Assembly (NCBI GenBank): GCA_019637115.1
Contig: JAHBWH010000008.1
Location: 32,407-96,406 of the forward strand
Origin: Myxococcales bacterium
Lineage (GTDB): Bacteria > Myxococcota_A > Polyangia > Polyangiales > Houyiibacteriaceae
DNA length: 64,000 nt
Direction of reading: 5' to 3'
Part shown: in pieces, positions 55,496 to 64,000 of the stretch
Numbering within the stretch: position 1 is the first letter of the stretch
How the letters are laid out: each line of letters starts with the position of its first letter
Made by a program: the position numbers and the translations under genes
The notes under the pieces: model-generated
The model's database searches: none
What the model was told of the DNA's origin: nothing
Seen by the model: the letters and a program-made list of their open reading frames with translations, nothing else

Positions 55496-56163
55496 ACGCG
55501 AAGCCCGAGTCGACTCGCGTGCGGGCCGCGGGCGCGAGGGCGCTCCGTTCGGGGGCGCACGCCTCGTCGACCCGCTCGGGCGCGCTCGCGTCGCCCCTCC
55601 GGGTGGGGGCGCTCGCGTCGCCCCTTCGGGTGGGGGCGCGCGGGTCGGCCCTTCGCGGGGGCGCGCTCGCGCTCGCGCTCGTCGCCGTGACGACCGCGGG
55701 CGCTGCCCGCGCCGATTGGGAGCCGTCCGGCGCCGTCAGCGGCCTCTTCGCCGTCGAGCCGGGCGCCGACGAGCGCCGCCTCGGCGGCAACCTCCTCGTC
55801 GACCTCTGGCAGGACGTCGGCGTCGCGACCTTCGGCCTCGCGATGGGCGTCGGCGCCACCACGAGCGCGAACGACGACGTCAACCGCGTCTTCGCGCCCC
55901 TCGGCCTGAGCCTCGGGCTCTCACTGCGGCCACGGCCCGTGGGCGGCATGCTCTTCGCGCGCGGCGGCCTGTGGGCGGGGGCGACCAACCAGGGCCTCGC
56001 GGCGGGCGGCTGGGCGTCGTTCGGCGGGCGCCTCGAGGTCCGACTCGACGACACCGTCTCCCTCGCGGCGACCGTCGAGGTGTGGCGGCTCTTCGGCAAC
56101 CTCGATCGGTGGATGGTGCTGCCGGGGCTCAGCCTCGTGTGGCGCGTCGGAGGGGGCGCTTGA
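55492..56163 (+). CDS. Exported protein with N-terminal repeat
   Basis: The 223-aa protein's GTG start overlaps the transaldolase stop (GTGA). The N-terminal ~45 residues contain a tandem repeat ([18 protein letters not shown]) encoded by a duplicated ~33-nt DNA unit. Then comes a signal-peptide-like segment ([17 protein letters not shown]), then alternating Gly/aromatic strands ([26 protein letters not shown]) that suggest an outer-membrane beta-barrel or similar. The real start may be downstream of the repeat. Function is unknown. Confidence 0.7.
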   Translation: MNAKPESTRVRAAGARALRSGAHASSTRSGALASPLRVGALASPLRVGARGSALRGGALALALVAVTTAGAARADWEPSGAVSGLFAVEPGADERRLGGNLLVDLWQDVGVATFGLAMGVGATTSANDDVNRVFAPLGLSLGLSLRPRPVGGMLFARGGLWAGATNQGLAAGGWASFGGRLEVRLDDTVSLAATVEVWRLFGNLDRWMVLPGLSLVWRVGGGA

Positions 56164-56825
56164 GCTGGCGACGCCCCGAGATCCTCGTCGAGCTCGTCGA
56201 GGACCTCTCACCCCCGCAGCCCCCCGGCTTCCTCCAGCTCCGGCGCCGCGTCCTGCAGAACCGGTACGCAGACCGGAGCCTGAGCGCGCCCTACAGCTAC
56301 GACAGCGTCGATCGGGCCGCGCTCGACGCCGTCGTCCTCGTGCTCTTCACGCCCTCGCGGCGCGTCCTGCTCCGGACCTCTCTGCGTCCCCCCCTGTGCT
56401 TTCGCCCGGAGCGCTTACAGGTGCCCGAGGGCGCCCCTGGCGGGGGCCCCGTGCTCTGGGAGCTGCCCGCGGGCCTCATCGAGCCCGAGGAGCACGGGCC
56501 GGAGGGGCTGCGCGCGGCGTGCGCGCGGGAGACCCTCGAAGAGACCGGCTACGCGCTCGAGCCGATGGCGTTCGAGCCGCTCGGGGCGCCGGTCTATCTC
56601 TCGCCGGGGGTCATCGCCGAGCGTCTCCACTATTTCGCGGTCGAGGTGGACGAGGGCGCGCGCGGCGTCCCGACCGAGGACGGCACGCCCGTCGAGGCGG
56701 GCGCCGCGGTGCGCTTCTTCGCCCTCGACGAGGCGCTCTCGGCCTGCGAGCGCGGGGACATCGGCGACGTGAAGAGCGAGGTCGGCCTGCGGCGCTTGCA
56801 GGCCCGATGGGAGCGCCGTGGCTGA
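56160..56825 (+). CDS. NUDIX hydrolase (ADP-ribose pyrophosphatase-like)
   Basis: The protein has 221 aa from TTG 56160, which overlaps the preceding stop (TTGA) with GGAGGGGG upstream. The Nudix box is present as AACARETLEETGY, but the conserved Gly of GX5E sits further upstream (AGLIEPEE), a lengthened loop. The N-terminal segment and length are like ADP-ribose pyrophosphatases. It hydrolyses nucleoside-diphosphate-X compounds. Its coupling to NAD kinase suggests a role in NAD(P) or ADP-ribose turnover. Confidence 0.88.
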   Translation: MSWRRPEILVELVEDLSPPQPPGFLQLRRRVLQNRYADRSLSAPYSYDSVDRAALDAVVLVLFTPSRRVLLRTSLRPPLCFRPERLQVPEGAPGGGPVLWELPAGLIEPEEHGPEGLRAACARETLEETGYALEPMAFEPLGAPVYLSPGVIAERLHYFAVEVDEGARGVPTEDGTPVEAGAAVRFFALDEALSACERGDIGDVKSEVGLRRLQARWERRG

Positions 56826-57768
56826 AGGGCGACCGAGCGAGCCGGGGCCCGCGGCGGAGCGCAACGGCAACGGGCGCCCGCGCGTGCTCGTCATCTACAA
56901 GAAGACCGCCTTTCAGCGTTGGGAGGCCGAGACGGATCCGCGGCTGCGGCGCCTCCTCCGCGAGGGCGACGCGTCGGTCGCGAAGCTCCGCTCGGCGCAC
57001 GAGAGCCACCTCGCGACGCTCGAGCTCGCGCGCGATGCGCTCCGCAAGCTCGGGGCGCGCGCGACCTTCCGGCACCGCCACGAGCGCGAGGACGAGGGCT
57101 TCGACCTGGTCGTCACGCTCGGCGGTGACGGGACGCTCCTCTGGACCTCGCACACCGTCGACGCGACCACGCCGATGGTCGCGATCAACAGCTCGCCCGA
57201 GACGAGCGTCGGCTATTTCTGCGCGGGCGACCGCGACGAGGTCGGAGAGCTGCTCGAGCGCGCGCTCGCGGGCGAGCTGCGGCCGACCAAGCTCACGCGA
57301 ATGCGCGTCGACGTCGACGGCGAGGTCGTCCACACGCGCGTGCTGAACGACGTCCTCTTCTGCCACGAGTGCCCCGCCGCGACGACGCGGATGTTGCTCT
57401 GCCACGGCGGCGAAGAGGTGAGCCACGCCTGCAGCGGCGTATGGATCGGCCCGGCCGCGGGATCGACCGCCGCCCAGCGCAGCGCGGGAGGCAAAGTGCT
57501 CCCCATCGGATCACGCAAGCTGCAATGGATCGTCCGCGAGCCTTTCTCGCCCGAGCTGCCCGATCGCGAGCCCGAGGCGATCCGCCTGGCGAAGGGCATC
57601 GTCCTCGACGGGGAGACGCTGCGGCTCAAGAGCAAGATCCGCGAAGGTCGCCTCTACTTCGACGGGGCCCAGAAGGTCGCGCGCGTCGACGTGGGCTGCG
57701 AGGTGACCTTCTCGCGCTCGGAAGAGCCGTTGACCCTCCTCGGGCTGCGCAGCCGCGGTCGGGGATAG
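56818..57768 (+). CDS. nadK: NAD kinase
   Basis: The 316-aa protein's GTG start lies 8 bp inside the Nudix gene. GGDGT at 102-106 is the ATP/NAD-binding signature, followed by the glycine-rich segment VWIGPAAGSTAAQRSAGG. The N-terminal region VLVIYKKTAFQRW resembles plant and mammalian-type NAD kinases. It makes NADP from NAD and ATP in the cytoplasm. Coupled translation with the Nudix hydrolase and upstream transaldolase suggests a small redox-cofactor/pentose phosphate operon. Confidence 0.95.
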   Translation: MAEGRPSEPGPAAERNGNGRPRVLVIYKKTAFQRWEAETDPRLRRLLREGDASVAKLRSAHESHLATLELARDALRKLGARATFRHRHEREDEGFDLVVTLGGDGTLLWTSHTVDATTPMVAINSSPETSVGYFCAGDRDEVGELLERALAGELRPTKLTRMRVDVDGEVVHTRVLNDVLFCHECPAATTRMLLCHGGEEVSHACSGVWIGPAAGSTAAQRSAGGKVLPIGSRKLQWIVREPFSPELPDREPEAIRLAKGIVLDGETLRLKSKIREGRLYFDGAQKVARVDVGCEVTFSRSEEPLTLLGLRSRGRG

Positions 57769-57787
57769 CGAGCCCGCACAGCACGGG

Positions 57788-57905
57788 CCGCCGAGCTTCG
57801 GCCCGCGTCGGTCCCCGTGCGTCGACGCCGAACGACGCGGGCCGACCGCGGGCGGCGTGTCAGGGATGGCGCGTCCGACACGCCGCCGAGCTTCGGCCCG
57901 CGTGG
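57788..57905 (+). repeat. Duplicated spacer block
   Basis: CCGCCGAGCTTCGGCCCGCGT occurs at about 57789 and again at about 57881. CGTGTCAGGGATGG and CGTGTCGGAGATGG mark a second pair. The block itself is partly palindromic (CCGAGCTTCGG). It lies between nadK and the histidine kinase gene. Confidence 0.75.
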
Positions 57906-57988
57906 GCTGCGTGTCGGAGATGGAGGGGTCGTGGGTCGAGCCCCGACATCCGTCGACCGGCCCGCGGGCCGCCCCTGCCGTATCCTAC

Positions 57989-60232
57989 ATGCTGATGGGC
58001 GCACACCTCGCCGAGCCGCTACCCGCGCAGGCACCTCGCGGGCTCGCGCGCGCCACATCGAGGCGCGCGTGGCTCGCGCGGGCGGCGCTCGTGGGGGCCG
58101 CCTACGTGGTCTCTGGGCGGCTCGGTCTCGAGCTCGCGCACGCGCAAGACAACGCCACGCTCTTCTGGCCCCCCACGGGCATCGCGCTCGCTGCGCTCCT
58201 CGCCCTCGGGTGGCGCGTGTGGCCGGTCGTCGCCCTCTCCGCGCTGGGCGTCAACCTGATGATCGGCACGCCTCCGCTGGCTGCGCTCGGCATCGCGATC
58301 GGAAACACCGCCGAGGCGCTCGTCGCCGTCTTCCTGCTGGCACGGATGGGGTTTCGGCCGACCTTCGATGCGCACCGCCACGTGCTCGGGTTGGTCTTGG
58401 CCGCGGCGGTGGGCGCGCTGGTCGCGGCGCTCGTCGGCGCGGGCGTGCTCTACCTCGCGGGCCTCGTAGCCCTGGAGCAAACGGCGTCGGTCGCGCTCGT
58501 CTGGTGGCTCGGGGACGTGGGCGGAGCGATCGTGATCGCGCCGCTCGCGCTCTTGGCGTTCTCGGACGGCGCGTCGTGGCGTGCGTTGGCGGCTCGCGCG
58601 GAGAGCTGGATCGTCTTCGGCGCCACCGCCGCGAGCGCGTTCGTCGCGTTCGGTGGGCTGGTGCCCCCGGCGTGGTCGCTCTTCGTCGCGTTCCTTCCCT
58701 TCCCCTTCCTCGTCTGGTCGGGGCTGGCGCTCGGCCCGCGGGGGGCGGTGGTGAACGCGACGCTCGTGGCGCTGGTGGCCGTGATCGGCACCGCGAAGGG
58801 TCACGGCCCCTTCGTCCACGAGGAGGCGGGGGTTCGGCTCATGACGCTCTGGGCTTACGTCATCGCGATGGGGGGCACGGCCTCGGTCCTCGCGGCGGCG
58901 GTCGCAGAGCGCGAGCGGTCGGAGGCGGAGCGCCGCTCGGTGGAGGCGGCGCAGCACGAGCTCGAGGTCCGGATGCGCGACAAGCAGCGGCTTGAAGGGC
59001 TCGGCTTGCTCGCGAGCGGTGTGGCGCACGACTTCAACAACATCCTGGCTGCGATCCGCGTGAACGCCGACCTGCTCGTCGGCCATGTGGATGCAGACGA
59101 GCGCCCGCTCTTGGACGAGATCGATCACGCGGTGGTGCGCGCGGCCGAGCTCTGCCACCAGCTGATGGCCTACGCGGGGCGGTCGCCCAGCCCGCTCGGG
59201 CCCGTCGAGCTCGGCTCGGTCGCCGAGGATGTGCGGAGGCTCGTCTCACCGGCGCTGCGCAAGGACGTCTCGCTCGAGATCGCCACACCCGAGGGGCTCC
59301 CCGCGGCGCTGGGTGTCGCGTCCCAGCTCCGACAGGTGCTGATGAACCTCGTGCTCAACGCCGCCGAGGCGATCGGTGGGAGGGGAGGGCGAGTGCGCGT
59401 GAGCGCGCGGGTCGAGCGCGACTCCATCTTGCTCGAGGTCGAGGACGACGGGCCCGGGATGGACGAGGCGACGCGCGCGCGCATCTTTGATCCCTTCTTC
59501 ACGACGAAGGCGACGGGGCGGGGGCTCGGCCTGGCCGCCGTCGCCGGCATCGTGAAGGCCCACGGCGGCGCGCTGGAGGTCGAGAGCCGGCTGAACGTGG
59601 GGACGACCTTCCGTATCAGGTTGCAGCGCGCGGTCGGCTCGCTCGAGGAGCGGTCGGGGGCGGCGGCGCTGCTCGGCGAGCGCTCGGCGCCGCCCTCGCT
59701 CGAGTCGCCGCAGGTCGCTTCATCGCCGCCGCCCTCGCTCGAGTCGCCGCAGGTCGGTTCATCGACGCCGCCCTCGCTCGAGTCGCCGCAGGTCGCTTCA
59801 TCGACGCCCTCGCTCGAGTCGCCGCGGCTCGCTTCACCGACACCCTCCGAGGAGGTGCGGCGGCTCCGCGTGTTGGTCGCGGACGACGAGGCGCCGATTC
59901 GGGAGGTGCTCCGCGTCGCGCTCGCGCTCGAGGGCCACGACGTCGAGACGGTCGCCGACGGTACGGCGGCGGTGGCCCGCGCGTCGAGCGAGACGTTCGA
60001 CCTCGTCTTGCTCGACCTCACGATGCCTGGGTGCGGCGGCGCCGAGGCGCTCGCGGGGATTCGCCGCGCGCGGCCGTCGATCCACGCCGTGCTCATGAGC
60101 GGCTACGACGAGTCGCAGACGCCTCACGACGAGGTCTTCCTCGCCAAGCCCTTCTCGATCACGGCGTTGCTCGCGGCCGTGCGCGTCGCCCTCGAGCGCG
60201 ACGCGTCCCCGATCAACGGGACCCCCTCCTGA
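57989..60232 (+). CDS. MASE1-type hybrid histidine kinase
   Basis: The 747-aa protein has a MASE1-like integral membrane sensor at ~30-300 (about eight helices; WPPTGIALAALLALGWRVWP is typical). A His-kinase core follows, with H347 in the H-box VAHDFNN, N-box LVLNAAEAIG, G1 DDGPGM, F-box FDPFFTTK and G2 GRGLGLA. A linker with four PSLESPQVASS repeats comes next, then a receiver domain (phospho-acceptor D676 in LLDLTMPG, K in FLAKPF). It autophosphorylates on H347 and passes phosphate to its own D676. A separate output protein is not visible nearby. The ATG at 57989 or 57995 is the start. Confidence 0.92.
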   Translation: MLMGAHLAEPLPAQAPRGLARATSRRAWLARAALVGAAYVVSGRLGLELAHAQDNATLFWPPTGIALAALLALGWRVWPVVALSALGVNLMIGTPPLAALGIAIGNTAEALVAVFLLARMGFRPTFDAHRHVLGLVLAAAVGALVAALVGAGVLYLAGLVALEQTASVALVWWLGDVGGAIVIAPLALLAFSDGASWRALAARAESWIVFGATAASAFVAFGGLVPPAWSLFVAFLPFPFLVWSGLALGPRGAVVNATLVALVAVIGTAKGHGPFVHEEAGVRLMTLWAYVIAMGGTASVLAAAVAERERSEAERRSVEAAQHELEVRMRDKQRLEGLGLLASGVAHDFNNILAAIRVNADLLVGHVDADERPLLDEIDHAVVRAAELCHQLMAYAGRSPSPLGPVELGSVAEDVRRLVSPALRKDVSLEIATPEGLPAALGVASQLRQVLMNLVLNAAEAIGGRGGRVRVSARVERDSILLEVEDDGPGMDEATRARIFDPFFTTKATGRGLGLAAVAGIVKAHGGALEVESRLNVGTTFRIRLQRAVGSLEERSGAAALLGERSAPPSLESPQVASSPPPSLESPQVGSSTPPSLESPQVASSTPSLESPRLASPTPSEEVRRLRVLVADDEAPIREVLRVALALEGHDVETVADGTAAVARASSETFDLVLLDLTMPGCGGAEALAGIRRARPSIHAVLMSGYDESQTPHDEVFLAKPFSITALLAAVRVALERDASPINGTPS
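59692..59835 (+). repeat. Coding repeat in kinase-receiver linker
   Basis: Four copies of a 36-42-nt unit encode PPSLESPQVASS (variants PSLESPRLASP). They join the kinase core to the receiver domain. Units are nearly identical in DNA, which points to recent expansion. Confidence 0.88.
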
Positions 60233-60240
60233 GCTCGTGA

Positions 60241-60422
60241 ACCGCGAAGGCCCGAAGAAGCCCGAGAAACCCCGCGAAGCCCCGAAGCCCGCGAAACCCC
60301 GCGAAGCCCCGAAGCCCGAGAAACCCCGCGAAGCCCGAAGAAGCCCCGCGAAGCCCGAAGAAGCCCGAAGAAGCCCGAGAAACCCTGCGAAAGCCTGCGA
60401 AAGCCTGCGAAAGCCCGAGCCG
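60241..60422 (+). repeat. Irregular array (GAAGCCCGAGAAACCCCGC)
   Basis: About 180 bp consist of GAAGCCC, GAGAAACCC and GCGAAGCCCC segments, starting a few bases after the kinase stop in a convergent gap. One frame is rich in Lys-Pro-Glu/Arg. Confidence 0.9.
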
Positions 60423-60478
60423 CCGAATCCCGCGAAAGTCCGCGCCCCGAACCAGGCGGCGCCTCCGCGGGGGTGGCG

Positions 60479-62851
60479 TCAGCGACGCACGGCTTCGAGC
60501 ATCAGGCGGCGCTCGGCCGCCGCGATCACCTGCCGCGCGGCGAGCACCGCGTCGGGGGTGACGCTGATGGAGTCGATGCCGAGTCGGACGAGGTGCTCGG
60601 CGATCTCGGGCCGGTTCGTCGGTGCTTGTCCGCAGAGGCTCGCCTTCAGGCCGTGCTCGTGCGCCTTGCGGATGATCTCGCCGATGGCCCAGAGCACGGC
60701 GTCATCGGCCTCGTCGAAGAGCTCGACGCAGGTCTCGCTGTCACGGTCGACGCCGAGCATCAGCTGCGTGAGATCGTTGCTGCCGATGCTGACGCCGTAG
60801 ATACCGAGCTTCGCGTAGTCGGGGATCCGGTACACGACGCTCGGCACCTCGGCCATGATCCACTTCTGCAGCCCGCGCTGGCGGCCGAGCCTGTGGCGAT
60901 CCATCCGCTCGAGGCAGGCCTCGAGCTCCCAGAGCGTCCGGACGAAGGGGATCATCGGGTGCACGTTCGGGTGCTGCTCGCGCACACGCGCGAGCACGTC
61001 GAGCTCGACGTCGAAGAGCTCCGGGTCGCGGATGTAGCGGTAGCACCCGCGGAAGCCGATCATCGGGTTCTCTTCGCGGGGCTCGTGCTCGGCGCCTCCT
61101 TCGAGCGCGCGGAACTCGTTCGTGCGGAAGTCGTAGGTTCGGTAGATGACCGGTCGGCGACCGAAGGGCGCCGCGATGCGCGCGACGTCGGTCGCGAGCT
61201 TGTCCACGAGCTCGTCGCGTCGCCCCTCCGCCAGGAGCTTCTTCGGGTGCTCGCCGCCGAGCGCGCTGGTGATGAGGAACTCCGCGCGCAGGAGGCCGAC
61301 GCCGTCGACGGGGAGCTGCGCGGCCTCCGCCGCCTTTTCGGTGAACGCGAGGTTCACGAGCAGGCGAGTGGCGAGCGGCTCGATGGCGCCCGCGAAGGCG
61401 AACGCGGCCGCGGTCGCGTTGCCGCGCGGCGTGGTGGCGAGCTCGTGGCGCGGGAGCGCGCCCGCATCCGTGCTCGGGCTCGGGAGGCCGGCGCTCGAGT
61501 GCGCGAGCGGGGGTGAGACCGCCTCCGTGAGATCTCCAGCGAGGACCTCGCCCGTCGCGCCGTCGACGGTGACGAGCGTGCCGTCGCGCAGGAGGGTCGT
61601 GGCCTCGCCCGTGCCGACGACGCAGGGGATGCCGAGCTCGCGGCTCACGATGGCCGCGTGGCAGGTCGCGCCGCCGCCATCCGTGACGATGGCCGCCGCG
61701 CGGCGCAGCAGCGGCACCCAGTCGGGGCTCGTCATCGTGGCGACGAGGATGTCGCCCGTCTTCAGGCGGGCGCCCTCCTCGGGCCCCTCGAGCACGCGCG
61801 CTTGACCCGCGACGCGGCCCTTCGAGGCGCCCAGGCCGCGAAGGAGCAGCGTGCCTTTGCCACCGTGCTCCCCGAGCGTGGTGACTGGACGCGCCTGCAG
61901 CAGGTGGAGCGTGCCGCGCTCGAAGGCCCACTCGACGTCCATCGGTCGACCGTAGTGGCGCTCGATCGCGACGCCGAGCTCGGCGACGGCGCGAAGCTCC
62001 GCGGTGGAGAGCGAGAGGACCGAACGCTCGGCCTCGGGCACCGGCTCTCGGTGCTCGCCCTCCTTCGTGCGCACGATTCGCTCGCGCTTGCTGCCGAGGC
62101 GCGTGCGGAGGGTCTCGAGCCCCGGCTTCGCGACCACGAAGGTGTCTGGCTCGACCTGGCCGCCCACGACGACCTCGCCGAGCCCGTAGGCCGACTCGAT
62201 GAGCATCTGGCCGAGGTCGCCGGTCGTCGGGTCGCTGGTGAAGAGCACGCCGCTCCGGTCGGAGGCGACCATGCGCTGCACGACGACCGCGATCGCGGGC
62301 TCTTCGTGGAGACCCTTGCTGGCGCGGTAGGACAGCACGCGGGCGCTCCACAGCGACGCCCAACAGTCGACGATCCGCGCGAGCAGATCATCGGGCCCGA
62401 TCACGTTCGTGAAGGTCGCGTTCATTCCGGCGAAGGAAGCCTCCGCCGAGTCCTCCGCCGTCGCGCTCGATCGAACGGCCACGCGCTCGTCCGGGCCGAG
62501 CGCGACGTAGGCGTCGAGGATGGCGTGACGCACCGCGTCCGGGATGACCACGGCGCAAAAGCGCTCGCGGAGCACCGCGGAGGCGTCCTCGAAGGCCCGC
62601 GGATCACCGTCGCGGAGTGACGCAGCGGTCTCCCGCAGGAGATCGCGGATCCCTGCTTCGTCGATGCCGCGCAGGTAGGCCGAAGCCGTGACGACGAAAC
62701 CTCCGGGCACGGGCAGCCCGGCGCGCGTGAGCTCGCCGAGGTTCGCGCCCTTGCCGCCTGCGATCAACGTGTCCTTCGCGCCGAGCGCCGAGAAAGGGGC
62801 CACCCAGCGGTCCGTGTCCTCGCGCATGGTCTCGTTCGTTCCCAGCTCCAT
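60479..62851 (-). CDS. ppsA: Phosphoenolpyruvate synthase
   Basis: The 790-aa protein has an N-terminal ATP-grasp domain (GGKGANLGELTRAGLPVPGGF, then RSSATAEDSAEASFAGMNAT). The central phosphohistidine domain has the catalytic His in GGGATCHAAIVSREL (H398). The C-terminal TIM barrel is PEP-utilising (SIGSNDLTQLMLGVDRDSE and the C-terminal SLCGQAPTN Cys). It converts pyruvate and ATP to PEP, AMP and phosphate in gluconeogenesis. The ATG at 62851 follows GGGAGGG by 5 nt, so the much longer open frame is rejected. Normal family length. Confidence 0.95.
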   Translation of the reverse strand: MELGTNETMREDTDRWVAPFSALGAKDTLIAGGKGANLGELTRAGLPVPGGFVVTASAYLRGIDEAGIRDLLRETAASLRDGDPRAFEDASAVLRERFCAVVIPDAVRHAILDAYVALGPDERVAVRSSATAEDSAEASFAGMNATFTNVIGPDDLLARIVDCWASLWSARVLSYRASKGLHEEPAIAVVVQRMVASDRSGVLFTSDPTTGDLGQMLIESAYGLGEVVVGGQVEPDTFVVAKPGLETLRTRLGSKRERIVRTKEGEHREPVPEAERSVLSLSTAELRAVAELGVAIERHYGRPMDVEWAFERGTLHLLQARPVTTLGEHGGKGTLLLRGLGASKGRVAGQARVLEGPEEGARLKTGDILVATMTSPDWVPLLRRAAAIVTDGGGATCHAAIVSRELGIPCVVGTGEATTLLRDGTLVTVDGATGEVLAGDLTEAVSPPLAHSSAGLPSPSTDAGALPRHELATTPRGNATAAAFAFAGAIEPLATRLLVNLAFTEKAAEAAQLPVDGVGLLRAEFLITSALGGEHPKKLLAEGRRDELVDKLATDVARIAAPFGRRPVIYRTYDFRTNEFRALEGGAEHEPREENPMIGFRGCYRYIRDPELFDVELDVLARVREQHPNVHPMIPFVRTLWELEACLERMDRHRLGRQRGLQKWIMAEVPSVVYRIPDYAKLGIYGVSIGSNDLTQLMLGVDRDSETCVELFDEADDAVLWAIGEIIRKAHEHGLKASLCGQAPTNRPEIAEHLVRLGIDSISVTPDAVLAARQVIAAAERRLMLEAVRR

Positions 62852-63560
62852 CTCGACCCTCCCTCTCGACTCGCCTCGACGGGCGCGCTGCCGGTGTGCC
62901 GACCGACACGCGCCGAGGATTCCATCACCGCGAGGGGATGCGTCACCCTGGCGGCGCCCTCCGCTCTGAGCAGGGAACGTGCCGAAGCGTCGAGCGAGCC
63001 GTGCGGAGCGTCGCGCGACATGACGCGGACGCGGCCGGCTCGTGCGCGGCGCCGTGCTTTGCCGCTCGAGGGGCACACGGCGTGCCTGGCGGCTTCCTGC
63101 GGGGGGCGCCCGCTCCTCGGCCGACGCCGGGTGCTCATGCATGGGGTGAGGCGGACCGAGCGCACGCATCGTTTGCGTCGAGGCGCACGTCGTGCGCCCG
63201 TCGTCGCCGGCGAACTGCGAGCGCCGCTCGCTTCGGGCGAGCGGCGTCCGTGACGCCCCACGCTGGCACCCCACCGGCGGACACCAGGGGCGCAGGCGCC
63301 GAATCTCGGTCGTGCGACCCATGGCCCGACAAGCGTCCGGCGGTTTCTCGAAGACTTTGGAGGGCGTGGGCGAGGCGCCATCGACCGTCACCCTGAGCGG
63401 TCTCGACTCGCGCCCTCGACGACCGGAGGCAGCCGGGGGACACGAAGAACGCTCGGCGCTCGATGGCATGAAGCTTGACGTGGGCTCGCTCGTCGGCTCT
63501 TCTGTGTCCGTGGTGTTTCAGCCACGTGGCTCGGGGGGGTCAAGCGAATCAGAGGATCGA
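62852..63560. other. Divergent spacer without a recognised gene
   Basis: These 709 bp lie between ppsA and the patatin-like gene. It holds only Arg-rich shadow frames on both strands, no clear tandem array, no tRNA and no hairpin with a T-run. It must contain the promoters of both flanking genes, but I cannot point to -35/-10 elements. Confidence 0.55.
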
Positions 63561-64000
63561 TGGCCAGACCCAAAGTAGCGTTCGTGGGCACCGGTGGCGC
63601 GAGCAAGGGCGTCGCCCACCTCGGCGTGCTCAAGGCGATGGAGGAGCTCGGGCTCGTGCCCGACATCTACGTCGGCGCTTCTTCGGGCGCGATCGCGAGC
63701 GCCTTCTTCGCGCAGGGCATCTCGGCCGACGAGATGGTCGACTGGTTTCGGCCCTTCTGGCGACGCCACGGCCACGACCCGCTCAAGGGCCGGTATTTCC
63801 TCGGCCTCCCGAACGCCGAGCAGCTCCGGAGCCCCGGCTGGCTCCTCAGCGGCCTCTTCTCGATCGATCGCTTCGAGCGCTACCTCGCGGACAAACTCCC
63901 CTACAACGACTTCCGCGAGCTCGACCGGCCGCTCTTCGTCACCGCGGCGGACATCGATGGCCGGGGCCGCGTCGTCTTCGGGCCTGGGCACATCGACGAC
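63561..64000 (+). CDS. Patatin-like phospholipase (3' partial)
   Basis: The frame runs off the window end after 146 codons. The ATG at 63561 has GAGG 5 nt upstream. The N-terminal oxyanion-hole segment is GTGGASKG (10-17; usually GGGxxG), and the nucleophile elbow is GASSG (39-43, Ser41). The next segment (AFFAQGISADEMVDWF) is typical. Patatin-like enzymes use a Ser-Asp dyad to cleave acyl esters of phospholipids; the Asp would lie beyond the window. There is no signal peptide, so it is probably cytoplasmic or peripheral. Confidence 0.9.

Noticed and set aside
62852..63469. N-terminal extension of PEP synthase
   Set aside because: GGGAGGG sits 5 nt before the ATG at 62851 and the family N-terminus follows soon after; the upstream part is low-complexity shadow.

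Overview
The window comes from a very GC-rich (about 70 % or more) genome. The gene content points to a myxobacterium (Myxococcota, probably a Polyangiales/Sandaracinus-like lineage; this is inference). The supporting features are a Ser/Thr kinase with the HRDFSPSN catalytic loop, a MYXO-CTERM-like tail, MopE-type Asp/Cys repeats, PilZ-like proteins, many lipoproteins, PilT-type ATPases and a eukaryote-like steroid 5-alpha-reductase. Starts are often GTG or TTG, and genes often overlap at their stop/start codons.

Layout. 1-4.4 kb: operon of two PilT-family ATPases (the first fused to HEAT-like repeats and cut by the window edge) and a repeat-rich protein. 4.4-4.9 kb: tandem dispersed repeat, the second copy interrupted by a 145-bp MITE-like element. 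4.9-11.2 kb: TPR/metallopeptidase lipoprotein, small lipoprotein, Ser/Thr kinase and MYXO-CTERM protein, separated by hexanucleotide arrays. 11.3-12.9 kb: RNA cluster with tRNA-Ser(GCT), tRNA-Arg(ACG), tadA, tRNA-Ser(CGA), tRNA-Ser(GGA) and SRP RNA. 13.5-18 kb: trxB, a dienoyl-CoA-reductase-like SDR, an L-2-hydroxyglutarate-oxidase-like enzyme and a metallophosphoesterase. 18-21 kb: feoA-feoB-small protein operon behind a Fur-box-like operator. 21.2-27.6 kb: steroid 5-alpha-reductase, lytic transglycosylase, lipoprotein, small proteins and smpB. 27.9-29.4 kb: an IS4/IS50-type insertion sequence sitting inside a hexamer array. 29.7-44.6 kb: panE-like reductase, IPT/TIG protein, membrane proteins, PilZ-like proteins, a GAF-GGDEF cyclase, a MopE-like lipoprotein, a GH31 lipoprotein and a SixA-like phosphatase. 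45-53.5 kb: two tandem giant FecR-like/VIT/VWA/TPR lipoproteins. 53.7-64 kb: SRPBCC protein, a transaldolase-exported protein-Nudix-NAD kinase operon, a MASE1 hybrid kinase, PEP synthase and a patatin-like lipase cut by the window end.

The most unusual property lies between the genes. Most intergenic gaps carry their own tandem array (unit 6, 7, 9, 12 or 13 nt), usually unlike the next one in exact sequence. Several nevertheless share a GAC-NNN grammar, so that one strand would read Asp-X repeats. Arrays fill six of the eleven 3'/3' (convergent) gaps, touching the stop codons in places. Other gaps hold dispersed repeats or decayed tandem copies of the upstream gene's own 3' end. The same kind of repeat also lies inside coding linkers (FeoB, the hybrid kinase and the protein at 2786).
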